Below are positions 18,283-26,408 of a stretch of 64,000 bases of DNA, piece by piece (within the stretch, counting starts at the first letter, position 1; every line of letters begins with the position of its first letter). The position numbers were made by a program, and so were the translations under genes. Where the stretch lies: assembly GCA_050949415.1 (NCBI GenBank), contig JBMNFR010000006.1:248001-312000 (forward strand), written 5' to 3'. Source of the DNA: JAAZKI01 sp012799905. GTDB lineage: Bacteria; Verrucomicrobiota; Lentisphaeria; Oligosphaerales; Oligosphaeraceae. The notes below the pieces were generated by a model, which saw nothing but the letters and a program-made list of their open reading frames with translations, did no database searches and was not told where the DNA came from.

Positions 18283-18330
18283 AAGCAATCAGCCCTTCCT
18301 CTCCGATTGGAAAGGAAGGGCTGACTGCTT
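18283..18330 (-). terminator. Long-stem bidirectional-type terminator hairpin
   Basis: AGCCCTTCCT (291-300 of 18xxx) pairs perfectly with AGGAAGGGCT (18313-18322), and the stem extends outwards with one mismatch to about 18 bp. It lies between the convergent PHP gene (plus) and surface-protein gene (minus). There is no strong U-tract, so termination is likely but not certain. Confidence 0.6.
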
Positions 18331-18348
18331 GTTAGGTTGATTTACTCC

Positions 18349-21300
18349 TTACGGCAGCGGTGCAGGCGCCGTAATAGCGAGCCGGAATCCCTGGTCTTTG
18401 TTGCGGAGATGCGCACCATACGACCGGCGGAATCCGATGCGGGCACTGTAGGCGTCTTCATACCAGCTGCCACCACGACGGACACGCGCCGTCGTTGAGG
18501 AGTGAAACACCTCGAAGCACCATTCGTATGCGTTGCCCATCATGTCATAGATGCCATAATAGTTGGGGGCAAACGACTCGACTGGGCTAGTATAGGCCTC
18601 TACGCCGTCATTGTAGTCGGGATGATAGCCACGCGTTTCACTAATGTCATACAGATAGTACACGTCGCTCTTGTAATTCGCGTCAGTATGCTTGATCTTA
18701 TTGCCCCAGCTGTAGCGCGTGCTTTCCGCATCACCGCGCGCGGCGTATTCCCATTCGACTTCCTTAGGCAGACGATAGCTGGCCACGGAAGTGTCACAGT
18801 AGATGTTATTCACCTCTCCAGTCCGATAGACGGGGCCGTCAGCGTCGCCAATCTTGTAGCAAGGAGTGTGGCCTTCCTTTTCGCTGCGGGCGTTGCACCA
18901 CTTGACGCAGTCATACCAGCTGACAGAGTAAACCGGGTGATTATCGCCCTTGCCCTTACCTTCCGCTAGGTCGGTGTAGCCGTTGGCCAAGCCCCAGTTC
19001 CGAACTGTGTCCCACAGCTTCTTGCTGACTTCATATTTGCCGATGTAGTAGTCGTCAACCGTTAAGTTGTATTCCGGCGGATACTCAGCGTTGGAGTGAG
19101 CCTCACGCGGCAACTGCAACGGATTCGTGCCTGTCTTGGTTCCGCCCGGGATCGGGGCAAACTCGTCCGACGGCGGAAGCACAGTGATCGTCACCGTTGC
19201 CGGCGCCGAGTTCCCATGCCCGTCGTTCGCCTGGTAGGTGAACGTGTCCGTGCCCCAGAAGTTGAGGTTTGGCGCGTAGGTGAACGAGCCGTCAGCGTTC
19301 AGCGTCAGCGTGCCGTTGGCAACGTCCGTCACCAGGATGGCCGTCAGCGCTTCGTCTTCCGGGTCTGTGTCATTGCCCAGCACGCCAGGCTCATCAACTG
19401 TCAAGCTTGTGGGAGTGGGGGTGTCCGTATACGTATCCGAATACCCATTCACGGTATAGGCGTCCTCCTCCGCCTTAGGCTGACCATTCCATTGGGCCAC
19501 GCAGGTCATGTTCTCGGCGGGCATGGTGGCGGGCACTGCCGGTTCCCAGCCTGTGAAGTTGTACCCATCGCGGGTCGGGTCCGCAGGCGGCGTTACGTCG
19601 GTGTCGTAGTCGGCTGTGATGGTGTTCGGCACCATGGGGTCGCCGCCGTTCACGTCGAAGGTTATGGTGTACTGGTTTATCTTCCACTGGGCGACGCACT
19701 CGGTGTCCTCGGCGGGCATCGGGTTGGGGACGGCCGGCTCCCATCCTGCGAAGTCGTATCCCTCCCGGGTCGGGTCTGCCGGGGCTGTCACGTCGGTGTC
19801 GTAGTCCTGCGTGATCGGGTCTACGGTCGATCCGCCGTTGGAGTTGAAGGTGATGGTGTACTGGTTGATCGTCCACTGCGCGGTGCAGGTCATGTTCTCT
19901 GCGGGCATCTTTGCGGGGACTTCCGGCTCCCATCCTGCGAAGTCGTACCCCTCCCGGGTCGGGTCTGCCGGGGCTGTCACATCGGTGTCGTAGTCCTGCG
20001 TGATCGGGTCTACGGTCGATCCGCCGTTGGAGTTGAAGGTGATGGTGTACTGGTTGATCGTCCACTGCGCGGTGCAGGTCATGTTCTCTGCGGGCATCTT
20101 TGCGGGGACTTCCGGCTCCCATCCTGCGAAGTCGTACCCCTCCCGGGTCGGGTCTGCCGGGGCTGTCACGTCGGTGTCGTAGTCCTGCGTGATCGGGTCT
20201 ACGGTCGATCCGCCGTTGGAGTTGAAGGTGATGGTGTACTGGTTAATCGTCCACTGCGCGGTGCAGGTCATGTTCTCTGCGGGCATCTTTGCGGGGACTT
20301 CCGGCTCCCATCCTGCGAAGTCGTATCCCTCCCGGGTCGGGTCTGCCGGGGCTGTCACGTCGGTGTCGTAGTCCTGCGTGATCGGGTCTACGGTCGATCC
20401 GCCGTTGGAGTTGAAGGTGATGGTGTACTGGTTTATCTTCCACTGGGCGACGCACTCGGTGTCCTCTGCGGGCATCTTTGCGGGGACTTCCGGCTCCCAT
20501 CCTGCGAAGTCGTACCCCTCCCGGGTCGGGTCTGCCGGGGCTGTCACGTCGGTGTCGTAGTCCTGCGTGATCGGGTCTACGGTCGATCCGCCGTTGGAGT
20601 TGAAGGTGATGGTGTACTCGTTGACGTCCCACTGTGCGGTGCAGGTCATGTCATAGGCCGGCATGGTTATGGGCACTGCGGGGTCCCATTCCACGAAGGT
20701 GTGGCCGGTCTTGGTCGGGTCTGCCGGGGCTGTCACTTCGGTGCCGTATTTTTGTGTGATCGGTTGTATGTAACTTCCGCCGTCCGTGTCAAAGGTGATG
20801 GTGAAATCCTTGAGTTTCCATTGGGCGACATAGGTCACTGCCTCGGTGACTGGTTCCAGGGGCGGGTCCCAGTCTGTGAACGACCAGCCGTCTTCGATGT
20901 CAAACACCGGCTCAACCGCTGTATCGCCGAGAGGCACGGCTTGGAGCAGTTCGCCGCCGCCAGTCCGCGTGCCATGATCGCCAAGATCAAACTTGACATA
21001 GATGAGGTCCGGGTCTACTGAGGTAGCGACTCGGAATCCGTCGCCATAGTTTCTGCGTCCGGGATCGCCGCCGCGGCGGAATCCGAGACGGCAGTGATAG
21101 GCGCCATAATACCAGTTGCCGCCGCGGCGGACGCGGTCAGCGCCGATCAGTCCACCGTACTTTTCCCAGCACCATTCGTAAGCGTTGCCGATTACGTCGT
21201 AGAGTCCATAGACGTTGGGGTCAAACGTTCCGACCGGGCTGGTGTAGGGGTCGATCATGTCATTGTAATCTGGATGATAGCCGCGGGTCGGGCTTACATC

Positions 21301-21720
21301 ATATTTATAGAATATATCGCTGTTGTAGTTGGCATCGTCGTGGGTGATTTCGTCACCCCAGGGGAAGCGCGTATTGGCGGCTCCGCCGCGGGCTGCATAT
21401 TCCCATTCCACTTCTGTGGGGAGGCGATAGCCGGAGGCGGTAAAGTCGCAGGTCACGCTGTCATCTTCGCCGACTCGGTAGACCTCGCCGCCGACGGTGT
21501 AGCATGGTGCGCGGTTTTCCATTTCGCTGCGGGCGTTGCACCACTTGATGCAGTCGTACCAGTTGACGTAAGTGACCGGGTAGGCGCCTGATTCGTCGTT
21601 GCCGGGTTTGCCGACGCCGTCGGGCAAGTCGTCATAGCCATTTTCCCGCCCCCATTCGCAGAACTTCGTCCCAGAGAGCTTTAGTGACTTCATATTTGCC
21701 AATGAAGTACTCTTTTTCAA
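18349..21720 (-). CDS. Giant surface protein, main part: FGE-sulfatase domain, eight InlB-type repeats, cadherin-like domain, second FGE-sulfatase domain (frameshifted from its 5' part)
   Basis: 1123 codons in this frame, of which about the first 20 (up to 21661) are out of frame with the true protein. From CEWGRENGYDD on it shows: FGE-sulfatase (SUMF1-like) domain with TYVNWYDCIKWCN, YRLPTEVEWEYAARGG and VRRGGNWY; a run of one degenerate and seven clear InlB/Listeria-Bacteroides repeats (YTITFNSNGG...GWEP...AQW, about 63 aa each); a tandem cadherin-like domain with VLGNDTDPEDEALT and FTYQANDGHG; and a second FGE-sulfatase domain ending the protein. Such proteins are extracellular, and the FGE fold here is more likely a binding or structural module than a sulfatase activator. 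The N-terminal signal peptide lies in a different frame (21632-21895). Confidence 0.85.
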   Translation of the reverse strand: MKKSTSLANMKSLKLSGTKFCEWGRENGYDDLPDGVGKPGNDESGAYPVTYVNWYDCIKWCNARSEMENRAPCYTVGGEVYRVGEDDSVTCDFTASGYRLPTEVEWEYAARGGAANTRFPWGDEITHDDANYNSDIFYKYDVSPTRGYHPDYNDMIDPYTSPVGTFDPNVYGLYDVIGNAYEWCWEKYGGLIGADRVRRGGNWYYGAYHCRLGFRRGGDPGRRNYGDGFRVATSVDPDLIYVKFDLGDHGTRTGGGELLQAVPLGDTAVEPVFDIEDGWSFTDWDPPLEPVTEAVTYVAQWKLKDFTITFDTDGGSYIQPITQKYGTEVTAPADPTKTGHTFVEWDPAVPITMPAYDMTCTAQWDVNEYTITFNSNGGSTVDPITQDYDTDVTAPADPTREGYDFAGWEPEVPAKMPAEDTECVAQWKINQYTITFNSNGGSTVDPITQDYDTDVTAPADPTREGYDFAGWEPEVPAKMPAENMTCTAQWTINQYTITFNSNGGSTVDPITQDYDTDVTAPADPTREGYDFAGWEPEVPAKMPAENMTCTAQWTINQYTITFNSNGGSTVDPITQDYDTDVTAPADPTREGYDFAGWEPEVPAKMPAENMTCTAQWTINQYTITFNSNGGSTVDPITQDYDTDVTAPADPTREGYDFAGWEPAVPNPMPAEDTECVAQWKINQYTITFDVNGGDPMVPNTITADYDTDVTPPADPTRDGYNFTGWEPAVPATMPAENMTCVAQWNGQPKAEEDAYTVNGYSDTYTDTPTPTSLTVDEPGVLGNDTDPEDEALTAILVTDVANGTLTLNADGSFTYAPNLNFWGTDTFTYQANDGHGNSAPATVTITVLPPSDEFAPIPGGTKTGTNPLQLPREAHSNAEYPPEYNLTVDDYYIGKYEVSKKLWDTVRNWGLANGYTDLAEGKGKGDNHPVYSVSWYDCVKWCNARSEKEGHTPCYKIGDADGPVYRTGEVNNIYCDTSVASYRLPKEVEWEYAARGDAESTRYSWGNKIKHTDANYKSDVYYLYDISETRGYHPDYNDGVEAYTSPVESFAPNYYGIYDMMGNAYEWCFEVFHSSTTARVRRGGSWYEDAYSARIGFRRSYGAHLRNKDQGFRLAITAPAPLP
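19686..20630 (-). repeat. Five near-identical 189-bp repeats encoding InlB-type modules
   Basis: Each unit encodes 63 residues starting YTITFNSNGGSTVDPITQDY. The five copies differ by only a few bases, such as TINQ versus KINQ codons and PEVPAK versus PAVPNP. This implies recent amplification or gene conversion and a risk of assembly collapse. Flanking units on both sides are more diverged. Confidence 0.9.
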
Positions 21721-21895
21721 TTTTCAGCGTGTAAGTTTTTTTGTAATAGCCGCTGGCGTAATACTCGCGAGCGGCTATAGGATTAGTGACGGCGAGTTCA
21801 CCGGTGTCAATGCCGACGAAATCCGTTGCCAGCAATGACGTTCCGATAAAACCGGCGAGCAGAAGGAAAAGCGCCTGCAATTTTTTAATCTTCAT
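21632..21895 (-). CDS. 5' part of the giant surface protein: signal peptide and start of FGE-sulfatase domain
   Basis: 87 aa from the ATG at 21895 (a TTG at 21901 is also in frame). The N-terminus KIKKLQALFLLLAGFIGTSLLAT is a clear signal peptide. Residues 60-80 include EYFIGKYEVTKALWDEV, which aligns with YYIGKYEVSKKLWDTV at the start of the second FGE domain of the downstream frame. After that the frame runs RMGAGKWL and stops. Removing one base near 21661 would give DEVCEWGRENGYDD, matching DTVRNWGLANGYTD in the paralogous domain. This is therefore the true start of the gene 18349-21895, split by a one-base frameshift. Confidence 0.8.
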   Translation of the reverse strand: MKIKKLQALFLLLAGFIGTSLLATDFVGIDTGELAVTNPIAAREYYASGYYKKTYTLKIEKEYFIGKYEVTKALWDEVLRMGAGKWL

Positions 21896-21936
21896 GGTCA
21901 ATTCCCTTTCTTTTCTACTTTGAGTAAAAACATGCC

Positions 21937-21968
21937 TGTTAATAGATTTATGTTAATATTATGTTAAT
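21937..21968. promoter_or_regulatory. Three phased TGTTAAT repeats upstream of the surface-protein gene
   Basis: TGTTAAT at 21937-21943, 21951-21957 and 21962-21968, that is 14 and 11 bp apart, in an AT-rich stretch 42-74 bp upstream of the ATG at 21895. This could be a regulator site or part of the promoter. The remaining 500 bp up to 22476 hold nothing I can name. Confidence 0.3.
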
Positions 21969-22476
21969 GATGCAAATTATTGATAGTTGTTACAGGTTGG
22001 CTGCCTTTTGCTCTCCGGCGGCAATCCTGTCCGTCTTGCCTGAAATCCACTCAAGCAGTCTGGTTGTGAAAGCGATGCAGAGACAAATAAAGAGCGTAGG
22101 CGTAGCACCTGCGCTATTTCTATAAGGATATACATACCTACTCGCGGCATGACGCCTTAGCGAGTCTGGCATTGTTTTTGGGGAAGTCGTTGCGTCTCCC
22201 TTATATTTTGGTTTAAAGTGTAATCATGGCCTGGTCAGCACCTTGAATAGGTGAGTTTATTTCTCTATTGCAGGCTTGTTTACTGCCACGCGCTTGGAGG
22301 AATTGCTGACCAGTCCTGACTTCTTTCGCTATGAGTCATATAAAAGCATTCAGTTTAATTATAGCGTTATAGTAATGCTTTTGCAAGAAGATGTTAAATC
22401 ATTTTCTAAAATCTTTCCTGGGCTCTTTGGCTGCGCTCTGCGCTGCCCCTGGCCGGGGTCGGCGCAGGCGCTTTTC

Positions 22477-24774
22477 TTACCGCACAATCAAAATGCGATC
22501 CAGGCAAACAGCTGGTTCGGTTTTGGCGCCGGCGACAAAGCCCGGGCCCAGCAGTTTGAAGGAGAAGAAGACCCGGTAGGCGTTGTTGCCGCCCTCTTGG
22601 TACAAGTGGCTTAGGCCATGCTGAATCCACCAGGATTTGTCAGCATACACATAGCAGTTCTGCGTCACTGTCACCGGCTCCAGTTCGTACCAATGATATT
22701 TTTCGTCCTGGACAATCTTTTCTGCTGGCACCAGCACCTTTGTCGTCTTCTTGCTGGTGGCGTCATAGAATCCATATTCAAAGGGCGCGTTGACATTGTC
22801 CCGGGCGAATTTCTCAGTTTTTCCGAGGGCGGCTTCGGGGTCGGCGACGATTTTCGCCCGGCCGCCATGGGTCGGGGTGAAGTCAGGCCAGGCCAGGTCA
22901 GCGACGATGTCCATGCCCTTGAATTGCTCTGGCAGAGGCAGGTTTTTCTTGCTGGCCAGGGCTGCGTACTTCTCCTCCATCTTGGCGACGGTCGCCTGCA
23001 CCTTGTCGTCATTGACGTAGGTGCGCAGATGATACGGGTAGTTTTTCAGGAAACGCTGCCTGAGTTCGTCGATTTGGGCAGCGTTCAGGCCGGTTTGTGC
23101 GGCGCGGTCTAAATGAATCATATCGACGAAGCCGCGCTCTTCCAGCAGATTTTCGTGATAGAAGCGATTGTCGCCGACTTGCTTTTCGGCCTGATCGAAC
23201 AACGCATTGACCGTGCGGAAGAATTCCTGGTCCAGGTCAGTCCGCGCCTGGTTGACGATCGCCAGGTCGCCCGGGAAGGTCGAGGTTTTTCGGTTGATGT
23301 AGTCGATAATTTGCTTCACCGTGCCTGCGGCCGGGCCGTAGTAGGCGTTCAGGAAGCGGGGCAGCTCGTCGTCGATGTTCGCTTTGGGATTGTAGCTGAA
23401 GCGCATGCCGAGCCACAGGCGGAGTTGGTAGAAGATGGAGCGGCCGGACGAAAATTCCGCAAAGTAGCTGCGGATATTATTGTCGGCGTAGATGCTGTAA
23501 TTAACCGGAATGATATAGGTGAAGTCAGTGATTGACTTGGAGCGCCCCCAGATGGCGCAGTAGTCCCAGATGGAGAGGGTGCCGTAGCGGCTCCAGCGTT
23601 GCAAGTGCTCCAGCGACTTGGCATTATTCGGATGCAACAGCGAACGGGACGACTGCCGCGTCTTGTTGAATTCGGTGCCGATTTGCGCCAGGCGGATTTG
23701 CACCTGCGGATGCGCCTCAATGGCGCCCTCGGTTGGCGGCTCTTCGGAAAAGGTATAGGCGAACATCTGCAAGCGCACCTTGGGATAGTCCTTTTCAATC
23801 GCGGTTGCCAAGGCGTTGGTGAACTCAATCACGACGCCGGAATAAGCGCCATATTTTTCAGCGGCTGCCAGGCAGTCAGGGCAATGGCAGTAGGCGCTGT
23901 TGTCGTTGGCGGAAATTTCGTAAATCCAGGGCCCTGGCGTGCCTTCGAACCGCGGGTCGGCCTGGTCTTTGGCGATGTATTCCCGCAGGCGGCGGATGAA
24001 ATGCCGTCGCGTCTTGGGATTAGTGAAGCAGATATTGCCGGGGCCGCTGGCCGATTTTGCGACTTGGCGCTTGCCGTTGGCGTCCATAGAAAAGCAGTCG
24101 TAGTCGGCTTCTTCGAGGTCGGACGTATAATTATAATATGTATGACAGGCGCGCGGGCTGCCGTATACTGGGTCGAGGCCGAGCGCCTTCATGTCCTCGG
24201 TGTAGCCTTCGTCATGGAAGAAGTTCATTCGGTTGCGGGCCATATAGACGCGCCGCGGCTCGGGCGGGCTTTTGTGGTAGCCATAGACGCCGCGGGCCGC
24301 GAAGATTGGATTGCCGGTCACATCGAAATCGGCTGGCCAAGTCAGCGTTTGCAAGGAAGGAATATGGGTGTAGCGGTCGCAGGGCCAGACGACTCCAACC
24401 AGCCGCTCCAGGGCCTCATACACGGCATACAGCGTGCCTCGCCCGGTCTGGCCGCCGCCAGCAAGGATCAACTGGTTGTCTGATACGGCTTTGAGACGCC
24501 ATTCTTCGTCTCCCATGCTGCCGGTGTCAATGTCAGCGGCTTTAGCGGCCAGGGTTCTGCCGACCAGCAGGGTCTTTCCGGACACGGCCTCGCCTTCGCG
24601 CTTGATGGCTATCTCCGCGTTCAGAGCCTGGCCTAAATGCTCGGTCAATTCAGCCGCCGCCCGCTGTTCGCCGCGGTTTGGGCTTTGCGGAAGCACGACT
24701 GTGCAAGGCTCCGCATACGTTGACGCGCTCAGCAACGCGACTGCACACACCGTCAGCGCCTTTCTTGAAAACAT
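22477..24774 (-). CDS. Secreted DUF4838-family protein (alpha-glucuronidase-like fold)
   Basis: 765 aa with a signal peptide (MFSRKALTVCAVALLSASTYA). The N-terminal region RGEQRAAAELTEHLGQALNAEI resembles the small domain that precedes catalytic barrels in alpha-glucuronidases and hexosaminidases; next comes the large DUF4838 barrel with WIYEISANDNSAYCHCPDC, a possible CxCxxC metal site, and YNPKANIDDELPRFLNAYYG. A C-terminal beta domain follows. Proteins of this family are abundant in polysaccharide-degrading Lentisphaerota and Bacteroidota, but the reaction is not established; a glycosidase is inferred. It is monocistronic, with its own 120-bp or longer leader. Confidence 0.8.
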   Translation of the reverse strand: MFSRKALTVCAVALLSASTYAEPCTVVLPQSPNRGEQRAAAELTEHLGQALNAEIAIKREGEAVSGKTLLVGRTLAAKAADIDTGSMGDEEWRLKAVSDNQLILAGGGQTGRGTLYAVYEALERLVGVVWPCDRYTHIPSLQTLTWPADFDVTGNPIFAARGVYGYHKSPPEPRRVYMARNRMNFFHDEGYTEDMKALGLDPVYGSPRACHTYYNYTSDLEEADYDCFSMDANGKRQVAKSASGPGNICFTNPKTRRHFIRRLREYIAKDQADPRFEGTPGPWIYEISANDNSAYCHCPDCLAAAEKYGAYSGVVIEFTNALATAIEKDYPKVRLQMFAYTFSEEPPTEGAIEAHPQVQIRLAQIGTEFNKTRQSSRSLLHPNNAKSLEHLQRWSRYGTLSIWDYCAIWGRSKSITDFTYIIPVNYSIYADNNIRSYFAEFSSGRSIFYQLRLWLGMRFSYNPKANIDDELPRFLNAYYGPAAGTVKQIIDYINRKTSTFPGDLAIVNQARTDLDQEFFRTVNALFDQAEKQVGDNRFYHENLLEERGFVDMIHLDRAAQTGLNAAQIDELRQRFLKNYPYHLRTYVNDDKVQATVAKMEEKYAALASKKNLPLPEQFKGMDIVADLAWPDFTPTHGGRAKIVADPEAALGKTEKFARDNVNAPFEYGFYDATSKKTTKVLVPAEKIVQDEKYHWYELEPVTVTQNCYVYADKSWWIQHGLSHLYQEGGNNAYRVFFSFKLLGPGFVAGAKTEPAVCLDRILIVR

Positions 24775-25318
24775 GAGTTTTTTCTCCGTAGTTTATGGAT
24801 TGTTAACGTGCGAAATCCTAAAATATGCAATATGTGGTGACGGAAAGCGATATTTGACCGCGCCCACCGGAATCATAGCCACCCCATGAACCCTATTGAT
24901 AAGGTACATAGGAAAGAACCCATTTGCAATCCAGAGACCGGCTTTTTGTTTCCAGGCATCAATGGCGGTTGGACGCGGGGCGCCAGCGTCCAATTGTTAA
25001 ATCTTAGTAAATAAGAAGGCATTGGCCTGCAAGGAGATGCAAGCTCCATAGTGGAATTTTTGCAAAAGCGAGGTAAGTTATTGGCTATTAAATCATAATC
25101 GCGTGCAATATTTCTGAATCAGTATCTGAGCCAGGCTTGCACTATGAGCGCCTAGCCGGAAAAGGGCGCCAAAATCGACTGCGACGACAGCAGCGAAAAA
25201 CAAAAACATTCCGCTCCAGCGCCCGCGATTTTCTCACTTCTGCACCTGCCGCACCCACGTCCGCTGGAGTCCCTGCGCATATGACGACATCAGCAAAGGT
25301 TAGAAAGAGAAATATCAA
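24775..25318. other. Non-coding gap
   Basis: 544 bp between divergent genes. No convincing ORF. The only structure seen is an 8-bp perfect stem TTGGACGC/GCGTCCAA (24969-24976 with 24986-24993) without a U-tract. Promoters for both flanking genes should lie here. Confidence 0.5.
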
Positions 25319-26302
25319 ATGGGCATCCGCATTATTGGCACTGGGATGTATGTCCCGGAACGCATTTTGACTAATGCTGACCTGGAAAAAATGGTCGACA
25401 CCAGCGATGAATGGATTACCACCCGCACAGGCATCAAGGAAAGACGCATCGCTGATGCGGAGACGGCGACCTCTGACCTGGCTCTCCAAGCGGCTCGGAA
25501 CGCCCTCCAGATGGCGGATGTGCCGGCCAGCAGCCTGGACCTGATCATTGTCGCCACGGTCACCCCTGACAAGGTCTTCCCCAGCACCGCATGCCTCCTC
25601 CAGACTAAGCTCGGCGCTGGCCCCTGCATGTGCTTTGACCTGGAAGCAGCGTGTTCTGGACTGCTCTACGCCATCGAAGTCGCCCATGCCATGTTGGCTG
25701 CATCTCCTAACTACCGTCGCGCCCTGGTTCTCGGCGCCGAAAAACTGTCCGCCATCACGGACTGGACGGATCGCAACACCTGCGTCATCTTTGGAGACGG
25801 CGCCGGCGCTGTCATCCTGGACAAAAGCGATGACTACGCCTATGGCTGCTACTTGGCTGGCAAGTTTTGTGCAGACGGCCAGTACGCTGACATCTTGCAG
25901 CTCCCGGCCGGGGGCAGCGCCTTGCCGGCCAGCCATGCGACTGTCGACGAACGGCTGCATTACGTGAAGATGGGCGGCTCCAAGACGTTCCAGATGGCGA
26001 TTTCGCTGATGACCAACACCTGCGCCGAGTTGCTTGAACAAGTCGGCATGTCCTGGGAGCAAATCCGCTGGCTGATTCCACACCAGGCCAATGCGCGCAT
26101 CCTGACTGCTGTCGGCTCGCGCTTGGGCATCCCGGAACGCGTCTATGTCAACATCAGGGACTATGGCAACACGTCCTCCGCCTCAATAGGACTCGCTCTT
26201 GACGAATTGAACCGAGCCGGAAAAATCGATCCCGGTGACTTCATTATGCTGACCGCCTTCGGCGGTGGTCTGACCTGGGGCGCGCTGCTCCTGCGCTGGT
26301 GA
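25319..26302 (+). CDS. fabH: 3-oxoacyl-[acyl-carrier-protein] synthase III
   Basis: 327 aa, normal for FabH. It condenses acetyl-CoA (or another primer) with malonyl-ACP to start fatty-acid synthesis. The catalytic triad is complete: C112 in LEAACSGLLYA, H255 in LIPHQANARI and N284 in YGNTSSASIG. The N-terminus MGIRIIGTGMYVPERILTN and the block DEWITTRTGIKERRIA are diagnostic. The start has an AGAAAGAG ribosome-binding site. It is separated from the usual fab/plsX genes; its only close neighbour is a GNAT-like acyltransferase gene 106 bp downstream. Role in housekeeping lipid synthesis or a specialised acyl product cannot be separated here. Confidence 0.95.
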   Translation: MGIRIIGTGMYVPERILTNADLEKMVDTSDEWITTRTGIKERRIADAETATSDLALQAARNALQMADVPASSLDLIIVATVTPDKVFPSTACLLQTKLGAGPCMCFDLEAACSGLLYAIEVAHAMLAASPNYRRALVLGAEKLSAITDWTDRNTCVIFGDGAGAVILDKSDDYAYGCYLAGKFCADGQYADILQLPAGGSALPASHATVDERLHYVKMGGSKTFQMAISLMTNTCAELLEQVGMSWEQIRWLIPHQANARILTAVGSRLGIPERVYVNIRDYGNTSSASIGLALDELNRAGKIDPGDFIMLTAFGGGLTWGALLLRW

Positions 26303-26314
26303 ATGAATTAGGGG

Positions 26315-26380
26315 CTTTTTTTTAGGGGCGAGGGGCGAGGGGCGAGTTTCGGCACTAAAGTGCCGACACTGGACGGAGGC
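26315..26380 (+). repeat. Dispersed hairpin element, full-length reference copy
   Basis: GGGGCTTTTTTTTAGGGGCG with two more heptamers, then TTTCGGCACTAAAGTGCCGA and ACTGGACGGAGGC. It starts about 12 bp after the fabH stop. The hairpin has an 8-bp stem and the upstream part is T-rich, so it might function in 3'-end formation. Confidence 0.85.
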
Positions 26381-26408
26381 TATGTACCTCGTATCATAAG
26401 GCAGCATC

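Noticed and set aside
19096..21021. 641-codon open frame on the plus strand
   Set aside because: It lies wholly antisense to the repeated InlB region; its repetitive Arg/Val/Cys-rich sequence is an effect of the repeat, with no start context or domain.
18349..21895. FGE-sulfatase domains taken as a sulfatase-activating enzyme
   Set aside because: Two copies in a secreted repeat protein with no adjacent sulfatase fit a binding or structural use better; the catalytic Cys pair could not be verified.
22276..22614. 112-codon plus-strand open frame
   Set aside because: It overlaps the 3' end of the DUF4838 gene antisense and has no recognisable domain.
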